DNA of 64,000 bases from the NCBI GenBank assembly GCA_001423545.1, contig LMOK01000003.1, forward strand, positions 992,001 to 1,056,000, given 5' to 3'. Under the pieces are notes generated by a model. The model saw only the letters and a list, made by a program, of their open reading frames with translations, did not search any database and had not been told where the DNA came from. Position 1 is the stretch's first letter. The number at the start of each line of letters is the position of its first letter. The stretch is from Orlajensenia sp001423545. Lineage in GTDB: Bacteria > Actinomycetota > Actinomycetes > Actinomycetales > Microbacteriaceae. Positions 40,827-48,854 of the stretch are shown here, piece by piece. Made by a program: the position numbers and the translations under genes.

Positions 40827-41911
40827 GCCTGCGCCTCCTGGCCGGTGCGCCGCAACTCACCGTCGAGCAGTGCGGACTGCTCCTCGAGCTGAGGGGTGCG
40901 GGTCGCGTAGACGAAACGGAACAGGTCATCCGGATCGAGCTGCGCATCGGTGTTGAGGGCGTCGCGCAGGGTCGCGGCGATGCTGTCGGCGGCCTCGGTG
41001 AAGGACGCCTCGGACTCGTCCGTGAGCAGCCCCTCCCGGAGGAGATGGGCGCGCAGTCGAAGCAGCGGATCGCGGTCGGCCCACGCACGCACCTCGGAAC
41101 CGTCGCGGTAGCGGGTGTCGTCGTCGGCGTTGGTGTGGGCCTGCATCCGATAGGTGTGCGCCTCGACGAGTGTCGGTCCACCGCCGGAGCGCGCACGGTC
41201 GACAGCGGTCCCGAGCACGGAGAGGAGGGCCGCCAGGTCGTTGCCGTCCACACGCTCGCCGGGCATCCCGTAGCCGATCGCCTTGTGTGCGAGGGATTCA
41301 GCTGCGCTCTGGCGTGAAAGCGGCACCGAGATGGCGAAGCCGTTGTTCTGCACGAAGAAGACCACGGGGAGGTGGAACACCGCCGCGAAGTTGAGCGCCT
41401 CGTGGAAGTCGCCCTCGCTGGTGGCTCCGTCGCCGCACATCGCGAGGAGTACGGTGCTCTCGCCCTTCAGGACTGCCGCGTGGGCGAAGCCGACGGCATG
41501 GAGCAACTGCGTGGCGAGGGGCGTCGCCTGTGGCGCCACGTTGTGCACGTGCGGGTCGTAGCCGCCGTGCCAGTCGCCCTTCAGCATGAGCGTCGCCTCG
41601 GCCGGTGCGACGCCCTTCAGCATCACGGCCACAGTGTCCCGGTAGGTCGGAAAGAGCCAGTCGTCGGCGTCGAGAACCCGCACTGCCGCCACCTGGCACG
41701 CCTCCTGGCCGTGCGAGGAGGGGTAGACAGCGAGCCGGCCCTGCCGCACGAGTGCATTGCACTGGTCGTTCACCCTGCGCCCGATGACGAGGGAGCGGTA
41801 GCCGTCGATCAGGGCGTCAGGTGCCGGAGTCGGGTAGACCGGGTCCGCGCTGAAGGCACCGGTCGTGTCGACCAGCTGCACAGGGGTCTCCCGAGGGAGG
41901 AAGTCGGTCAT
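40823..41911 (-). CDS. Branched-chain 2-oxoacid dehydrogenase E1 alpha subunit
   Basis: The 362-residue subunit has the TPP/Mg motif GDGATSEGDFHEALNFAAVFHLPVVFFVQNN, SSHGQEACQVA near residue 65 and the phosphorylation-loop-like YRMQAHTNADDDTRYR. It decarboxylates branched-chain 2-oxoacids with TPP and passes the acyl group to E2. GGAG lies 5 nt before the ATG at 41911. First gene of a three-gene overlapping operon; divergent from the Lrp/AsnC gene, which likely controls it. Confidence 0.92.
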   Translation of the reverse strand: MTDFLPRETPVQLVDTTGAFSADPVYPTPAPDALIDGYRSLVIGRRVNDQCNALVRQGRLAVYPSSHGQEACQVAAVRVLDADDWLFPTYRDTVAVMLKGVAPAEATLMLKGDWHGGYDPHVHNVAPQATPLATQLLHAVGFAHAAVLKGESTVLLAMCGDGATSEGDFHEALNFAAVFHLPVVFFVQNNGFAISVPLSRQSAAESLAHKAIGYGMPGERVDGNDLAALLSVLGTAVDRARSGGGPTLVEAHTYRMQAHTNADDDTRYRDGSEVRAWADRDPLLRLRAHLLREGLLTDESEASFTEAADSIAATLRDALNTDAQLDPDDLFRFVYATRTPQLEEQSALLDGELRRTGQEAQA

Positions 41912-42025
41912 TCAGTCTCCGTTGACGTGATGGACGCTCTGTCGTTCAGGATGCGCTTTCCACCCACAAGTCACAAGCCGAGGGAGTCACGCTGGACTTT
42001 CTGCTCTCAGAACGGGATTGCTCGC

Positions 42026-42031
42026 TACAAT
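42026..42031 (+). promoter_or_regulatory. -10 box TACAAT of the Lrp/AsnC gene
   Basis: TACAAT lies 40 nt before the ATG at 42071, leaving room for a leader with GAGGAG at 42056-42061. The -35 is poor, which would fit an autoregulated promoter. Confidence 0.4.
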
Positions 42032-42070
42032 CAGTCTCACGCTGACCCGCACAACGAGGAGCCGTGGCCC

Positions 42071-42505
42071 ATGGAGCTGGACGATCTGGACCGCCGCATC
42101 CTGCAGGAACTGCGCAAGGACGGCCGGGCGTCGGTGAGTGCAATCGCGGCAACCACCCACATCTCGCGCGCGAACGCGTACGCCAGGGTCAACCGGCTGG
42201 TCGAGTCGAAGGTGATCCAGGGGTTCGGCGCCCGGGTCGATCCCGTGCTCGCGGGACAGCACTCCTCGGCGTACGTCACCCTCACTCTCGAGCAGACGGC
42301 CTGGCAGGACACCCGCGAGCGCCTGTCGCAGATCGCCGAGGTCGAGCACATCGCGCTGGTCGGCGGCGACTTCGACGCCATCCTGCTCGTGCGTGCGCGC
42401 AACAACGGCGACCTCCGGCGCGTCGTCCTCGAGGAGTTGCAGGCCATCCCCGGAGTGCGCTCGACCAAGACGGCGCTCATCTTCGAGGACTTCGACGCGA
42501 TCTGA
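42071..42505 (+). CDS. Lrp/AsnC-family regulator (BkdR-like)
   Basis: The 144-residue protein has the AsnC HTH (LDDLDRRILQELRKDGRASVSAIAATTHISRANAYARVNRLVES) and a C-terminal RAM ligand domain (about 65-144; SAYVTLTLEQTA, VEHIALVGGDFDAILLVRARN). These octameric regulators sense amino acids. Divergent placement from the 2-oxoacid dehydrogenase operon makes it the likely Leu/Val/Ile-responsive activator, like BkdR of pseudomonads and actinobacteria. ATG 42071 has GAGGAG 9 nt upstream. Confidence 0.9.
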   Translation: MELDDLDRRILQELRKDGRASVSAIAATTHISRANAYARVNRLVESKVIQGFGARVDPVLAGQHSSAYVTLTLEQTAWQDTRERLSQIAEVEHIALVGGDFDAILLVRARNNGDLRRVVLEELQAIPGVRSTKTALIFEDFDAI

Positions 42506-42584
42506 GCTGGCCGGAGCGCTCGTCGTTCCCGGTCGTGGTTCCGGGAGCGAGGAGGTGACTCATCGCGCCGGCTGGTGCCCGTCA

Positions 42585-42590
42585 TATACT
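42585..42590 (+). promoter_or_regulatory. -10 box TATACT of the paa enoyl-CoA hydratase operon
   Basis: TATACT overlaps the first three bases of operator site A, as it does upstream of paaA. No good -35 is visible. Confidence 0.5.
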
Positions 42591-42609
42591 GTCTGAACGA
42601 TCGGTCACT
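42588..42609. promoter_or_regulatory. PaaR operator site A
   Basis: CTGAACGATCGGTCA is shared almost exactly with site C upstream of paaA and is a weaker match to the palindrome ACCGNNCGNNCGGT. It lies upstream of the hydratase/dehydrogenase/paaZ operon. Confidence 0.7.
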
Positions 42610-42666
42610 AATTCAGGGCGATCGAATCCTGTGATGCACCGAAGCCGAAACAGTAGGGGAGCGAGC

Positions 42667-42705
42667 ATGCCCGAGGCCCTTCTCGTCGTGGAGTTCCTGT
42701 CGTGA
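42667..42705 (+). CDS. Possible 12-residue leader peptide
   Basis: AGGGGAG lies 5 nt before ATG 42667, which opens MPEALLVVEFLS. Its TGA overlaps the GTG of the enoyl-CoA hydratase gene, so the leader could couple translation. It may alternatively be chance sequence in the leader RNA. Confidence 0.4.
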   Translation: MPEALLVVEFLS

Positions 42706-43433
42706 GCGTCTCGGTCGAATACCTCGAGGACCGCGTCGTGGCCACGCTCGACCGGCCGGAGCGCCGCAACGCGATCGGCCAGGACACCATCGACGCACTG
42801 CACGCCCTCTGCGCCGCCCTGGAGCGGCATCCGCGCATCCTGATCGTCTCGGGCTCGGGCGGCGTGTTCGCCTCGGGCGCCGACATTGCCGAACTGCGCG
42901 ACCGGCGAGCGGCCGACGCCCGCGCCGGCATCAACGCGCACGCCTTCATCCGCATCGCCCGGCTCGATCTCCCTGTGATCGCCGCCATAGACGGCTACGC
43001 CCTCGGCGGTGGGGCCGAACTCGCCTACGCCGCCGATGTGCGCATCGCCTCGACGACAGCGAGGTTCGGCAACCCCGAGACCGGCCTCGGCATCATCGCC
43101 GCCGCGGGAGCATCCTGGCGCCTGCCCGAGATCGTCGGGCGGGCCCGGGCGAGCGAACTGCTGCTCACCGGCCGTGTGATCGATGCCCCCGAGGCGCTCG
43201 CGATCGGGCTGGTCTCGTCCCTGCACGACCCGGCCGATCTGCTGGGGGCTGCGCACGCCATGGCCGACACCATCTCCGCGAACGATCGCGCCGCCACCAT
43301 CGCGATGAAGCGCGCCATCGCCGCGCCCCGCGACAGGCATCCCGAGATCGACCTCGAGTTGCAGGCCGAGCTCTTCGAGAGCCCGGAGAAGGAGCGGCGC
43401 ATGACGGACTTCCTCGAGAGGCGCACGCGGTGA
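42702..43433 (+). CDS. Enoyl-CoA hydratase/isomerase of phenylacetate pathway (PaaF/PaaG-like)
   Basis: The 243-residue crotonase-fold enzyme has RPERRNAIGQDTIDALHALC, the oxyanion strand ILIVSGSGGVFASGADIAEL and the second loop IDGYALGGGAELAYAADVRIAS with FGNPETGLGIIAAAGASWRLPEIVG. The acidic residues E (NPETGLG) and the later position fit a hydratase, probably the 2,3-dehydroadipyl-CoA hydratase (PaaF). The GTG overlaps a leader peptide stop and the next gene overlaps by 4 nt. PaaF versus PaaG cannot be settled by sequence alone; a second crotonase is at 51346. Confidence 0.85.
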   Translation: MSVSVEYLEDRVVATLDRPERRNAIGQDTIDALHALCAALERHPRILIVSGSGGVFASGADIAELRDRRAADARAGINAHAFIRIARLDLPVIAAIDGYALGGGAELAYAADVRIASTTARFGNPETGLGIIAAAGASWRLPEIVGRARASELLLTGRVIDAPEALAIGLVSSLHDPADLLGAAHAMADTISANDRAATIAMKRAIAAPRDRHPEIDLELQAELFESPEKERRMTDFLERRTR

Positions 43434-44311
43434 GCGCCCCAGCGTCCCTCCCCGACGTCGTCGGCGTGCTCGGCGGTGGGCGCATGGGCGCCGGCATCGC
43501 CCACGCCTTCGTGCTGGCCGGATGCCGCGTGGTCGTGGTCGAGCGCGATGATGCAGCGGCCGAGGCCGCCACCGACCGCATCCGCGCGTCCCTCGACGCG
43601 AGCGTGGCGCGCGGGGCGACGACCACGCCTCTGCCCCGGCTCATCGCCGCCGTCGACACCACGACCGATGCCTCCGCGTTCGCCGATGCTGGTCTCGTGA
43701 TCGAGGCCGTGCCGGAGGACTTCGAGCTGAAGCGCACGGCACTCCGCCGCGTCGAGACGGTGGTCGCACCGGGCGCCGCCATCGCGAGCAACACCTCGTC
43801 CATCTCGATCGACGCCCTCGCCGACGAGCTCGAACGCCCGGCACGCTTTCTCGGACTGCACTTCTTCAATCCGGTGCCGGCGTCGAGGCTCGTCGAGATC
43901 GTGGTCGGAACGGCGACGGATGCCGCCCTCGCCGCCCGCGCCGCCGACTGGGTGGGCGCGCTCGGAAAGGCCGCCGTCACAGTGCGCGACGCCCCGGGCT
44001 TCGCGTCGTCGCGTCTCGGTGTCGCGCTCGGCCTCGAGGCGATCCGACTGCTCGAGGACGGCGTCGCATCGGCCGCCGACATCGATGCCGCGATGACCCT
44101 CGGGTACCGGCATCCGGTCGGTCCGCTGGAGACGACCGACCTCGTCGGGCTCGACGTGCGTCTCGGGATCGCCGAATACCTGCACAGCCAGCTCGGCCCT
44201 CGCTTCGAGCCGCCCGCTCTGCTGCGCCGTCTGGTCGCGGAGGGCAAGCTCGGCCGCAAGTCCGGTGAGGGCTTCTACGTCTGGACCGATGGAGAGAAGG
44301 AGATCCGATGA
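43430..44311 (+). CDS. paaH: 3-hydroxyacyl-CoA dehydrogenase (PaaH-like)
   Basis: The 293-residue enzyme has an N-terminal NAD-binding Rossmann motif GVLGGGRMGAGIAHAFVLAG, VIEAVPEDFELKRTALR, the catalytic GLHFFNPVPASRLVEIV His and a C-terminal helical dimer domain (GFASSRLGVALGLEAIRLLEDG, KSGEGFYVW). In phenylacetate breakdown it oxidises 3-hydroxyadipyl-CoA to 3-oxoadipyl-CoA. It overlaps the hydratase and paaZ genes by 4 nt each, which supports the PaaH assignment over a fatty-acid role. Confidence 0.88.
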   Translation: MSAPASLPDVVGVLGGGRMGAGIAHAFVLAGCRVVVVERDDAAAEAATDRIRASLDASVARGATTTPLPRLIAAVDTTTDASAFADAGLVIEAVPEDFELKRTALRRVETVVAPGAAIASNTSSISIDALADELERPARFLGLHFFNPVPASRLVEIVVGTATDAALAARAADWVGALGKAAVTVRDAPGFASSRLGVALGLEAIRLLEDGVASAADIDAAMTLGYRHPVGPLETTDLVGLDVRLGIAEYLHSQLGPRFEPPALLRRLVAEGKLGRKSGEGFYVWTDGEKEIR

Positions 44312-46344
44312 CCGCCATCCTGCCGAGTTTCGTGAACGGAGCGTGGTGGACGCCCGCCAGCGCCGACGGCGCGACCACCGTGCGCGACGCGTCGACAGGC
44401 GGTACCGTCGCGCATGTCTCGACCGACGGTCTCGACCTCGCGGCCGCGCTCGAGTACGCCCGCACCACAGGTCAGTCCGGCCTGGGCGCGCTCACCTTCC
44501 ACCAGCGTGCGGTTCTGCTCAAGCAGATGGCGCTCGCCCTCACCGACCGGAAGGCCGAGCTCTACGAGATCTCGGCGCGCACCGGCGCGACGAAGGCCGA
44601 CTCCTGGGTCGACATCGACGGCGGCATCGGGGTGCTCTTCACCTATTCGTCGAAGGGCCGTCGCGAGCTGCCGAACACGCAGGTCTACGTCGATGGCGCC
44701 GTCGAGCAGCTCTCGAAGGACGGCTCGTTCCTCGGGCGGCACATCTACACCCGCCTGCCCGGCGTCGCCGTGCAGATCAACGCGTTCAACTTCCCGGTGT
44801 GGGGCTCGCTCGAGAAGTTCGCTCCGGCGTTCCTCGCCGGCGTGCCGTCGCTGGTGAAGCCGGCCACGCCGACCGGCTACCTCGCCGAGGCGTTCGTCCG
44901 CATCCTCGACGAGTCCGGCCTGCTGCCCGCCGGGTCGCTGCAGCTCGTCTCCGGCAGCGTTCCCGACCTGTTCGACCACCTCCGCCTCGGAGACCTCGTC
45001 GCCTTCACGGGCAGCGCGTCGACCGCGGAACGCCTGCGTTCCCACGATTCGGTGCAGACCGGCGGGGTGCGGTTCACGAGTGAGACCGACTCCATCAACG
45101 CCTCCATCCTCGGAACGGATGCCGGTGCCGGCACGCCCGAGTTCGATGCCTACGTCCGCCAACTCGTCGTGGAGCTGACCGCGAAGGCCGGGCAGAAATG
45201 CACCGCCATCCGCCGGGCGATCGTGCCGGCGGCATCCGTCGACGCCGTCATCGACGCCGTGCGCACGCGCCTCGCCGACCGCGTCGTCGTCGGCGACCCG
45301 CGCGTCGAGGGCGTGACCATGGGGCCGCTCGCCTCGCTCGAACAGCGCGACGAGGTGCTGCGACAGGTGGGGCGTCTCGTCGAGGCCGGTGGCGAGCTCG
45401 TGATCGGCACGGGCACGGCCGAACCCGGACCCGGGGCGTTCGTCTCCCCGATGCTGCTGCGCTTCGAGAATAAGACGGATGACGCCGTGCACTCGATCGA
45501 GGCCTTCGGGCCCGTGTCGTCGATCATCGGTTACGAGAGCCTCGACGAGGCGGCCGAGCTGGTGGCGCGGGGCGGCGGCTCCCTGGTGACCAGCATCGCC
45601 ACCCATGACACGGCCATCGCCGCCGCGCTGGCCGGGCGCATCTCCGCCTTCAACGGGCGCGTACTGCTGCTCGATCGGGACGACGCGCGGTCGTCCACCG
45701 GTCACGGATCGCCGCTTCCCCAGCTGGTGCACGGTGGACCGGGCCGGGCCGGCGGTGGAGAGGAGCTCGGCGGAATCCGCGCGGTGCTGCACCACATGCA
45801 GCGCACGGCCGTGCAGGGTTCTCCCGAGATGCTGACCGCCCTCACCGGCATCTGGCACGCCGGAGCCGCGTCACGACCGGGCGGGCGCCATCCGTTCCGG
45901 AAGAGCCTGTCCGAGCTCGAGATCGGCGACCAGGTGGTGTCGGGCTCGCGCGAGGTGAGCCTCGACGACATCGAGACCTTCGCCCGGTTCACCGGCGACA
46001 CCTTCTACGCCCACATGGACGAGTCGGCCGCGGCGGCCAACCCCTTCTTCCCCGGGCGCGTCGCCCACGGGTACCTGCTCGTGTCGTGGGCGGCCGGCCT
46101 CTTCGTCGACCCCGAGCCCGGCCCCGTGCTCGCCAACTCCGGACTGGAGAACCTGCGCTTCGTCACGCCGGTGTCGCCGGGCGATTCGATCCGCGTCGAA
46201 CTCACCGCCAAGCAGATCACCCCGCGCGAGACCGACGACTACGGCGAGGTGCGCTGGGACGCCGTGCTGCGCAACCAGGACGACGAGCTGGTCGCCAGCT
46301 ACGACGTGCTGACCCTCGTCGCCAAGGAGCCGGCCGCGGCCTAG
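44308..46344 (+). CDS. paaZ: PaaZ, oxepin-CoA hydrolase / aldehyde dehydrogenase
   Basis: The 678-residue bifunctional enzyme opens the oxepin-CoA ring and oxidises the aldehyde in phenylacetate degradation. Residues 1 to about 515 are an aldehyde dehydrogenase with C298 in KAGQKCTAIRRA and the Glu in SETDSINASIL; residues about 530-678 are a MaoC-like (R)-hydratase domain with DTFYAHMDESAAAANPFFPGRVAHGYLL. The start overlaps paaH. Only 3 nt separate its stop from the convergent paaR stop. Length and domain order match E. coli PaaZ. Confidence 0.95.
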   Translation: MTAILPSFVNGAWWTPASADGATTVRDASTGGTVAHVSTDGLDLAAALEYARTTGQSGLGALTFHQRAVLLKQMALALTDRKAELYEISARTGATKADSWVDIDGGIGVLFTYSSKGRRELPNTQVYVDGAVEQLSKDGSFLGRHIYTRLPGVAVQINAFNFPVWGSLEKFAPAFLAGVPSLVKPATPTGYLAEAFVRILDESGLLPAGSLQLVSGSVPDLFDHLRLGDLVAFTGSASTAERLRSHDSVQTGGVRFTSETDSINASILGTDAGAGTPEFDAYVRQLVVELTAKAGQKCTAIRRAIVPAASVDAVIDAVRTRLADRVVVGDPRVEGVTMGPLASLEQRDEVLRQVGRLVEAGGELVIGTGTAEPGPGAFVSPMLLRFENKTDDAVHSIEAFGPVSSIIGYESLDEAAELVARGGGSLVTSIATHDTAIAAALAGRISAFNGRVLLLDRDDARSSTGHGSPLPQLVHGGPGRAGGGEELGGIRAVLHHMQRTAVQGSPEMLTALTGIWHAGAASRPGGRHPFRKSLSELEIGDQVVSGSREVSLDDIETFARFTGDTFYAHMDESAAAANPFFPGRVAHGYLLVSWAAGLFVDPEPGPVLANSGLENLRFVTPVSPGDSIRVELTAKQITPRETDDYGEVRWDAVLRNQDDELVASYDVLTLVAKEPAAA

Positions 46345-46347
46345 TGG

Positions 46348-46965
46348 TCAGGCGCGCTGGCGCAGGCCGTCGAGTGCGACCGCCACGACGTCGGACGCGA
46401 GCTGGTCGGCATCCTCGGGGCCGCCCGGGCGGTACCACTCGACGATCGAGTTGATCATTCCGAACAGCAGACGCTCGACGACCCGCACGTCGATGTCGGC
46501 GCGCAGCGATCCCTCGTCGCGTGCCCGGCCCACGAGCTCGGTCACTGATCGGTCGAAGGCGCGCCTGCGGGCCAGCGCTCGCCGCTCCACGTCGGTGTTC
46601 CCGCGCACGCGCAGCAGCAGTGTGACGTAGGGGAGCTCGTCGACGAGCACCTGCACGGCGCCCCGGAGCACCAGCTCGAGGCGATCCGCCGCGCTGACGG
46701 CTGCGGCATCCGAGGACACGAGCACGCCCTCGAGCGCGCTGAGCGCGCGGTCGAGTGCGGTCTCCAGCAGGGCGTCCTTCGAGGAGAAGTGGTGGTAGAT
46801 CGCCGACTTCGAGATGCCGAGGCGCTCGGCCAGCACGGCGATCGACGTCGCGTCGTAGCCGTACTCGTTGAACGCGGCGACGGCGACGTCGAGCACGGCC
46901 GCCTGGTCGTAGCCGGGGCGTCCGCGGCGGACGGCTGCGGGCCGGCTCTCGGTGTCGCTCGTCAT
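46348..46965 (-). CDS. paaR: TetR-family regulator of phenylacetate genes (PaaR)
   Basis: The 205-residue repressor has an N-terminal TetR HTH (AAVLDVAVAAFNEYGYDATSIAVLAERLGISKSAIYHHFSSKDALLETAL) and a helical ligand domain, as in actinobacterial PaaR which responds to phenylacetyl-CoA. GGAG lies 5 nt before ATG 46965. Its position between the two paa operons and operator site B 21 nt before its start support autoregulation and control of the paa genes. Confidence 0.9.
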   Translation of the reverse strand: MTSDTESRPAAVRRGRPGYDQAAVLDVAVAAFNEYGYDATSIAVLAERLGISKSAIYHHFSSKDALLETALDRALSALEGVLVSSDAAAVSAADRLELVLRGAVQVLVDELPYVTLLLRVRGNTDVERRALARRRAFDRSVTELVGRARDEGSLRADIDVRVVERLLFGMINSIVEWYRPGGPEDADQLASDVVAVALDGLRQRA

Positions 46966-46985
46966 CACGCTCCAGTGTGCCACGC

Positions 46986-47007
46986 GGTTACCGAACGGTC
47001 GGTCACC
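46986..47007. promoter_or_regulatory. PaaR operator site B
   Basis: The core ACCGAACGGTCGGT is an exact match to ACCGNNCGNNCGGT, flanked by GGTT and CACC. It lies 21 nt upstream of the paaR start codon. Confidence 0.78.
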
Positions 47008-47027
47008 GCTAAGGGTGGCGGATGCTC

Positions 47028-47474
47028 TCAGTCCGCGTCGGTTCCGGCGGCGGCAGTGCTCCTGGTGTCAGTGCGACGGGTCGAGATCGACCGGCCCCGG
47101 AACTCCGCGACGGCCGTGCCGTCGTCTGCCGCGACGGAGACGTCGTACAGCCCGGTGCGGCCGCTCCGCACGACCCGCCGCGCGGTGGCCGTGAGTGTCT
47201 GGCCCGCCCGGGTCGACGCCAGGAAGGTGATGTCGGCGCCGGCCGCGACGGTGACCGACTCGTCCTCATTGCAGGCGATGGCGAAGGCCGTGTCGGCGAG
47301 GGCGAACACCAGTCCGCCGTGGGTGATGGCGAACCCGTTGGTCATGTCGTCGCGCACGAGCATCGAGACCACCGCCAGGCCCGGCTCATCGCGCTGCACG
47401 ACCATGCCGAGTGCGGCCGAGGCGCGGTCGCGTTCCATCATCGCCCGGGATGTCGTGGCATCGGCATCCGTCAT
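47028..47474 (-). CDS. paaI: PaaI-type hydroxyphenylacetyl-CoA thioesterase
   Basis: The 148-residue hotdog-fold thioesterase has MTNGFAITHGGLVFALADTAFAIACNE, the PaaI active-site signature with the catalytic Asp in the helix, and ADITFLASTRAGQTLTATARRV. PaaI releases CoA from dead-end ring-hydroxylated phenylacetyl-CoA intermediates. GAGGAGG lies before ATG 47474. It is divergent from paaA across operator C and upstream of paaR on the minus strand. Confidence 0.92.
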   Translation of the reverse strand: MTDADATTSRAMMERDRASAALGMVVQRDEPGLAVVSMLVRDDMTNGFAITHGGLVFALADTAFAIACNEDESVTVAAGADITFLASTRAGQTLTATARRVVRSGRTGLYDVSVAADDGTAVAEFRGRSISTRRTDTRSTAAAGTDAD

Positions 47475-47500
47475 GGCTGCCTCCTCATCGGGCGGCCGGA

Positions 47501-47529
47501 TTGCCGACCGCGGAAACCGACTATATACT
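47501..47529 (+). promoter_or_regulatory. paaA promoter (TTGCCG-17-TATACT)
   Basis: A -35 TTGCCG at 47501-47506 and -10 TATACT at 47524-47529 are 17 nt apart. The -10 overlaps operator site C, so bound PaaR would block polymerase. Confidence 0.65.
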
Positions 47530-47548
47530 AACTGAACGATCGGTAGGT
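47527..47548. promoter_or_regulatory. PaaR operator site C
   Basis: ACTAACTG-AACGAT-CGGTAGGT differs from the palindromic PaaR-type consensus in only two fixed positions and shares CTGAACGATCGGT with site A. It lies between paaI and paaA. Confidence 0.8.
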
Positions 47549-47577
47549 AATGCAGATCGGGACCCGAGGAGTCGACG

Positions 47578-48552
47578 ATGACCAGCCCCGCAGATCTCGC
47601 CGTGGCGAGCGATCCGACGCCGGAGGAGGCGCAGTTCGGCGCGATCATCGCTGCCGACGGACGTGTCGAGCCGCGCGACTGGATGCCCGACGCCTATCGC
47701 CGAACCCTCGTGCGCCAGATCTCCCAGCACGCCCACTCCGAGATCATCGGGATGCAGCCCGAGGCGAACTGGATCACCCGGGCACCCAGCCTGAAGCGGA
47801 AGGCCATCCTGATGGCCAAGGTGCAGGACGAGGCCGGACACGGGCTCTACCTCTACTCGGCGGCCCAGACGCTCGGAACGACGCGTGACGACATGATGAA
47901 CGCCCTGATCGCCGGAAAGGCGCGCTACTCGTCGATCTTCAACTATCCGACGCCCACGTGGGCGGACATGGGTGCGATCGGATGGCTCGTCGACGGCGCC
48001 GCGATCTGCAACCAGGTTCCGCTCTGCCGGGCGTCGTACGGCCCCTACGGCCGCGCCATGGTGCGCATCTGCAAGGAGGAGTCCTTCCATCAGCGGCAGG
48101 GCTTCGAGATCCTGCTCGAACTCATGCGGGGAACGCCGGCCCAGCAACGGATGGCGCAGGACGCCGTCGACCGGTGGTACTGGCCGTCCCTGCAGATGTT
48201 CGGCCCGCCCGACGACCAGTCGCCGAACTCGGCGCAGTCGATGGAGTGGAACATCAAGCGCTTCACGAACGACGAACTGCGCCAGCGCTTCGTCGGCGTG
48301 CTCGTGCCCCAGGCGGAGGTCCTGGGTGTCACGCTGCCCGATCCGGAGCTGCGACTCGACGAGGCGAGCGGCCGGTACGTCATGAGCGAGATCGACTGGA
48401 CCGAGTTCAACGACGTGCTCGCCGGGCGGGGTCCGATGAACGCCGAGAGGCTGAAGCGCCGCCGCGATGCCCACGAGGACGGCGCCTGGGTGCGCGAGGC
48501 CGCCGCGGCGTACGCCGCGAAGCGTGCTGTGCAGCGGGAGGCGGCAGCATGA
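47578..48552 (+). CDS. paaA: PaaA, catalytic subunit of phenylacetyl-CoA epoxidase
   Basis: The 324-residue di-iron monooxygenase subunit has the ferritin-like ligands in ILMAKVQDEAGHGLYLYSAAQ and RICKEESFHQRQGFEILLEL, both of the ExxH type. With PaaC it forms the catalytic core that inserts oxygen into the ring of phenylacetyl-CoA to give the 1,2-epoxide. CGAGGAG lies 6 nt before the ATG. First gene of paaABCDE, each overlapping the next by 4-7 nt. Confidence 0.97.
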   Translation: MTSPADLAVASDPTPEEAQFGAIIAADGRVEPRDWMPDAYRRTLVRQISQHAHSEIIGMQPEANWITRAPSLKRKAILMAKVQDEAGHGLYLYSAAQTLGTTRDDMMNALIAGKARYSSIFNYPTPTWADMGAIGWLVDGAAICNQVPLCRASYGPYGRAMVRICKEESFHQRQGFEILLELMRGTPAQQRMAQDAVDRWYWPSLQMFGPPDDQSPNSAQSMEWNIKRFTNDELRQRFVGVLVPQAEVLGVTLPDPELRLDEASGRYVMSEIDWTEFNDVLAGRGPMNAERLKRRRDAHEDGAWVREAAAAYAAKRAVQREAAA

Positions 48553-48854
48553 GCACCCCCGGTCAGTCCCCGGCCGAGCCCTGGCCGCTGTGGGAGGTCT
48601 TCGTGCGTGCCGGTCGGGGCCTCAGCCACGTGCACGTCGGTTCGCTGCACGCCCCAGACGCCGAGATGGCCGTGCGCAACGCCCGAGACGTCTACACCCG
48701 CCGCAACGAGGGAGTCTCGGTCTGGGTGGTACCGGCTGACGCGATCACGACGAGCGACCCCGACGCGAAGGGCGCCTGGTTCGAGAGTCCGGCCGGCAAG
48801 AACTACCGGCACGCCAGCTACTACACCGCCAGCGAGGGGGTGAAGCACCTGTGA
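48549..48854 (+). CDS. paaB: PaaB, epoxidase structural subunit
   Basis: The 101-residue protein matches PaaB: WPLWEVFVRAGRGLSHVHVGSLHAPDAEMAVRNARDVYTRRNEGVSVWVVPA with the conserved Arg-Asn-Arg pattern, and a C-terminal KNYRHASYYTASEGVKHL. PaaB bridges two PaaAC units in the active complex. ATG overlaps the paaA stop. Confidence 0.95.
   Translation: MSTPGQSPAEPWPLWEVFVRAGRGLSHVHVGSLHAPDAEMAVRNARDVYTRRNEGVSVWVVPADAITTSDPDAKGAWFESPAGKNYRHASYYTASEGVKHL

Noticed and set aside
44275..45858. 527-codon minus-strand frame opposite paaZ
   Set aside because: Shadow frame; paaZ has both catalytic domains intact.
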